DNA from: Thermoleophilaceae bacterium
Lineage (GTDB): Bacteria; Actinomycetota; Thermoleophilia; Solirubrobacterales; Thermoleophilaceae
Length of the DNA: 6,125 bases
Direction of reading: 5' to 3'
Assembly (NCBI GenBank): GCA_013695885.1
Contig: JACCZP010000238.1
Location: forward strand, 1 to 6,125
Positions 4,776-6,125 of the stretch are shown piece after piece. The notes beneath the pieces are model-generated. The model did not search any database and was not told the origin of the DNA. It saw only the letters and a program-made list of their open reading frames with translations. Position numbers and translations under genes: made by a program. Position 1 is the stretch's first letter, and each line of letters opens with the position of its first letter.

Positions 4776-6125
4776 TCAGCGCTGCTCGAGCGCCACGTCC
4801 CGGCCACGGGGCAGCTCCCACCGCCCCGCGCACCACCCCAGACGGGCCCCGTCGGCCAGCCGCACCGCGGTCCTCCCCAGCCGCGGCTCGCCCCAGAGCG
4901 TGGCCTCGAGCGGCCGCTCGTGCTCGGGCACGTCGCCCAGGCCCTCGCGGACGTGCTCCGCCGGGTAGGTGACCACCAGAGAGCCCGAGCGCACCCACAC
5001 CGGTATGCGCCCCACCGGTGCGGCCGCCACCACCTCGCGCCCGCCCTCGACCCGCTCTCCCGACCAGAAGTCGATCCACTCCCCGCGGGGCAGGAACACC
5101 TCTCGCTCCGTGGCGCCCCGCTCGAGCACCGGGGCCACCCACAACGCGGGCCCGAACCCGTATACGTCGGCCAGCGCCCAGCCGCGCGGCTCGGCCGGAT
5201 CGCTGAGGAGCAACGGGCGGATCACCGGGAGGCCACACCGCGAGGCGGTGGCCGCCGCCGCCCGCACGTAGGGGACGAGGCGCTCGTGCAGGAGCACATA
5301 CTCGCGGTAGACGTCGAGGGTCTCGGCGTCGTAGGTCCACGCCTCCTGCTCGAAGCGCCCGTGCGCGTGCATGAGCGGGGAGAAGCACCCGAGCTGCACC
5401 CAGCGCAGCAGCAGCTCCTTAGGGCATCGCTCCGAGAGGCGCTCGCCGAGATAGCCGCCCACGTCGTGCGAGAGGTTCGAGAAGCCGCTGGCCGCCGCGG
5501 TGAGCAGCGCGGTCACGAGAACCCGCAGGGACCAGAAGTCAGAGACCTGGTCGCCGCCCCACAGGTGCCCGACGGCCTGCTGGCCGCTCCACCCCGACCG
5601 GCCGAAGAGGACCCCTCGGCCGGGGTGCACCTCGTCTAGCGCCCGCTGCATCGACTCCCGGTACAGGCCGCCGAGCGCCCACGCCGCCTCGGCGCCGGTG
5701 CGCCCGTCGGCCAGGCGCGCGTCCGGCGGGATGTAGTAGCCCTCGCCGTCGTCGGCCTTGATGCCCTCGATGCCGAGCGCCAGCGCACGCTTCGCCTGCT
5801 CGCGCCACCACTCCTCGGCCGCCGGAGAGGTGAAGTCGACCGGCGAGCCGGTGCCCATCCACCACCGGGCCACGAGCGGCTCGCCGTCGGCGGTGCGCAC
5901 GAAGTGGCCCGCCTCGGCGGCCGGCGCGTAGTTCGGCGCGGGCTCGCGGTGCAGGCGCTCGGACTCGGCGTCCGGCGGCTTCTGACCATCGGCCGACTCG
6001 AGGTTGGTCCACGGCGTGATCCACGCCACCGTGCGCACTCCGGCGGCGCGGAAGCGGCGGAGCATCCCCTCGGGGTCCGGGAACTGGTGGGGGTTGAACT
6101 CCCAGGTGTTGTACTGCGTCTCCCA
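4776..6125 (-). CDS. Glycoside hydrolase family 31 alpha-glycosidase (5' end beyond window edge)
   Basis: The visible 449 residues are the catalytic barrel and C-terminal beta-domain of a GH31 retaining alpha-glycosidase. The frame stays open to the right edge, and the first visible residues, with FNPHQFPDPEGM, already match the FNP-x-RFPDP region inside the GH31 barrel. The Met at 6065 is therefore internal, and an N-terminal beta-sandwich of a few hundred residues should lie outside. The nucleophile motif is GIKADDGEG, with the presumed catalytic Asp encoded at 5751-5753, aligned to KTDFGE of the YicI alpha-xylosidase type. The acid/base Asp is in HLWGGDQ (5550-5552). Further motifs are GRSGWSGQQ, SHDVGGY, LMHAHGRF, and the C-terminal LPRGEWIDFWSGE and RIPVWVRSGS. 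Specificity (alpha-glucoside, xyloside, galactoside or sulfoquinovoside) cannot be decided. The motif is nearer to the KTDFGE/ADFGE branch than to the WxDMNE alpha-glucosidases. The stop TGA is 164 bp before the PhoX gene, so it is probably a separate unit. Confidence 0.93.
   Translation of the reverse strand, partial: WETQYNTWEFNPHQFPDPEGMLRRFRAAGVRTVAWITPWTNLESADGQKPPDAESERLHREPAPNYAPAAEAGHFVRTADGEPLVARWWMGTGSPVDFTSPAAEEWWREQAKRALALGIEGIKADDGEGYYIPPDARLADGRTGAEAAWALGGLYRESMQRALDEVHPGRGVLFGRSGWSGQQAVGHLWGGDQVSDFWSLRVLVTALLTAAASGFSNLSHDVGGYLGERLSERCPKELLLRWVQLGCFSPLMHAHGRFEQEAWTYDAETLDVYREYVLLHERLVPYVRAAAATASRCGLPVIRPLLLSDPAEPRGWALADVYGFGPALWVAPVLERGATEREVFLPRGEWIDFWSGERVEGGREVVAAAPVGRIPVWVRSGSLVVTYPAEHVREGLGDVPEHERPLEATLWGEPRLGRTAVRLADGARLGWCAGRWELPRGRDVALEQR

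Noticed and set aside
4772..4782. GCGCTCAGCGC palindrome over the GH31 stop codon, considered as a terminator.
   Set aside because: The arms are only 5 bp with a 1-nt centre, which cannot fold into a stable hairpin, and no T-run follows in the direction of transcription.
4494..5639. A 381-codon plus-strand frame opposite the GH31 gene and the intergenic region.
   Set aside because: It is antisense to well-conserved GH31 catalytic motifs and has Arg/Pro/Ala-rich composition with no recognisable domain.
4776..6065. Treating Met at 6065 as the true GH31 start.
   Set aside because: The frame is open upstream to the window edge and the 20 residues before this Met match conserved GH31 barrel sequence, so the Met is internal.

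Overview
The window is very GC-rich. Almost every codon ends in G or C, and long spurious ORFs lie opposite each real gene. Five genes fill it, all on the minus strand, so transcription runs from the right edge to the left edge. Secreted enzymes of actinobacterial type, GTG starts and strong GC bias suggest a high-GC actinobacterium, perhaps of the Thermoleophilia/Solirubrobacterales kind. That placement is inference from style and was not tested. I saw no RNA gene, mobile element, CRISPR array or integration site.

In order of transcription: (1) a GH31-family alpha-glycosidase (4776-6125) whose N-terminal part lies beyond the right edge; (2) a 164-bp intergenic region, the only sizeable one, holding AT-richer direct repeats with 11-bp spacing that resemble a Pho box; (3) a Tat-exported PhoX/DUF839 phosphatase (3103-4611); (4) a Sec-exported glycerophosphodiester phosphodiesterase (2117-3076), 26 bp further on and with a good ribosome-binding site; (5) a CoA-disulfide-reductase-like flavoprotein (691-2055) after a 61-bp gap; (6) a LolD/MacB-type ABC transporter ATPase (1-668), 22 bp after that, cut just before its C-terminus by the left edge.

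The clearest functional unit is the PhoX-GDPD pair. The diesterase would release glycerol-3-phosphate from glycerophosphodiesters outside the membrane, and the phosphatase could then release inorganic phosphate from it. With the Pho-box-like repeats upstream, this looks like a phosphate-scavenging operon. The flavoprotein and ABC ATPase may be read through from it, but nothing in their sequences ties them to phosphate. The GH31 gene appears to be a separate upstream unit. I found no convincing new biological system. The possible Pho operator and the unusual nucleophile loop of the GH31 enzyme deserve the most attention.
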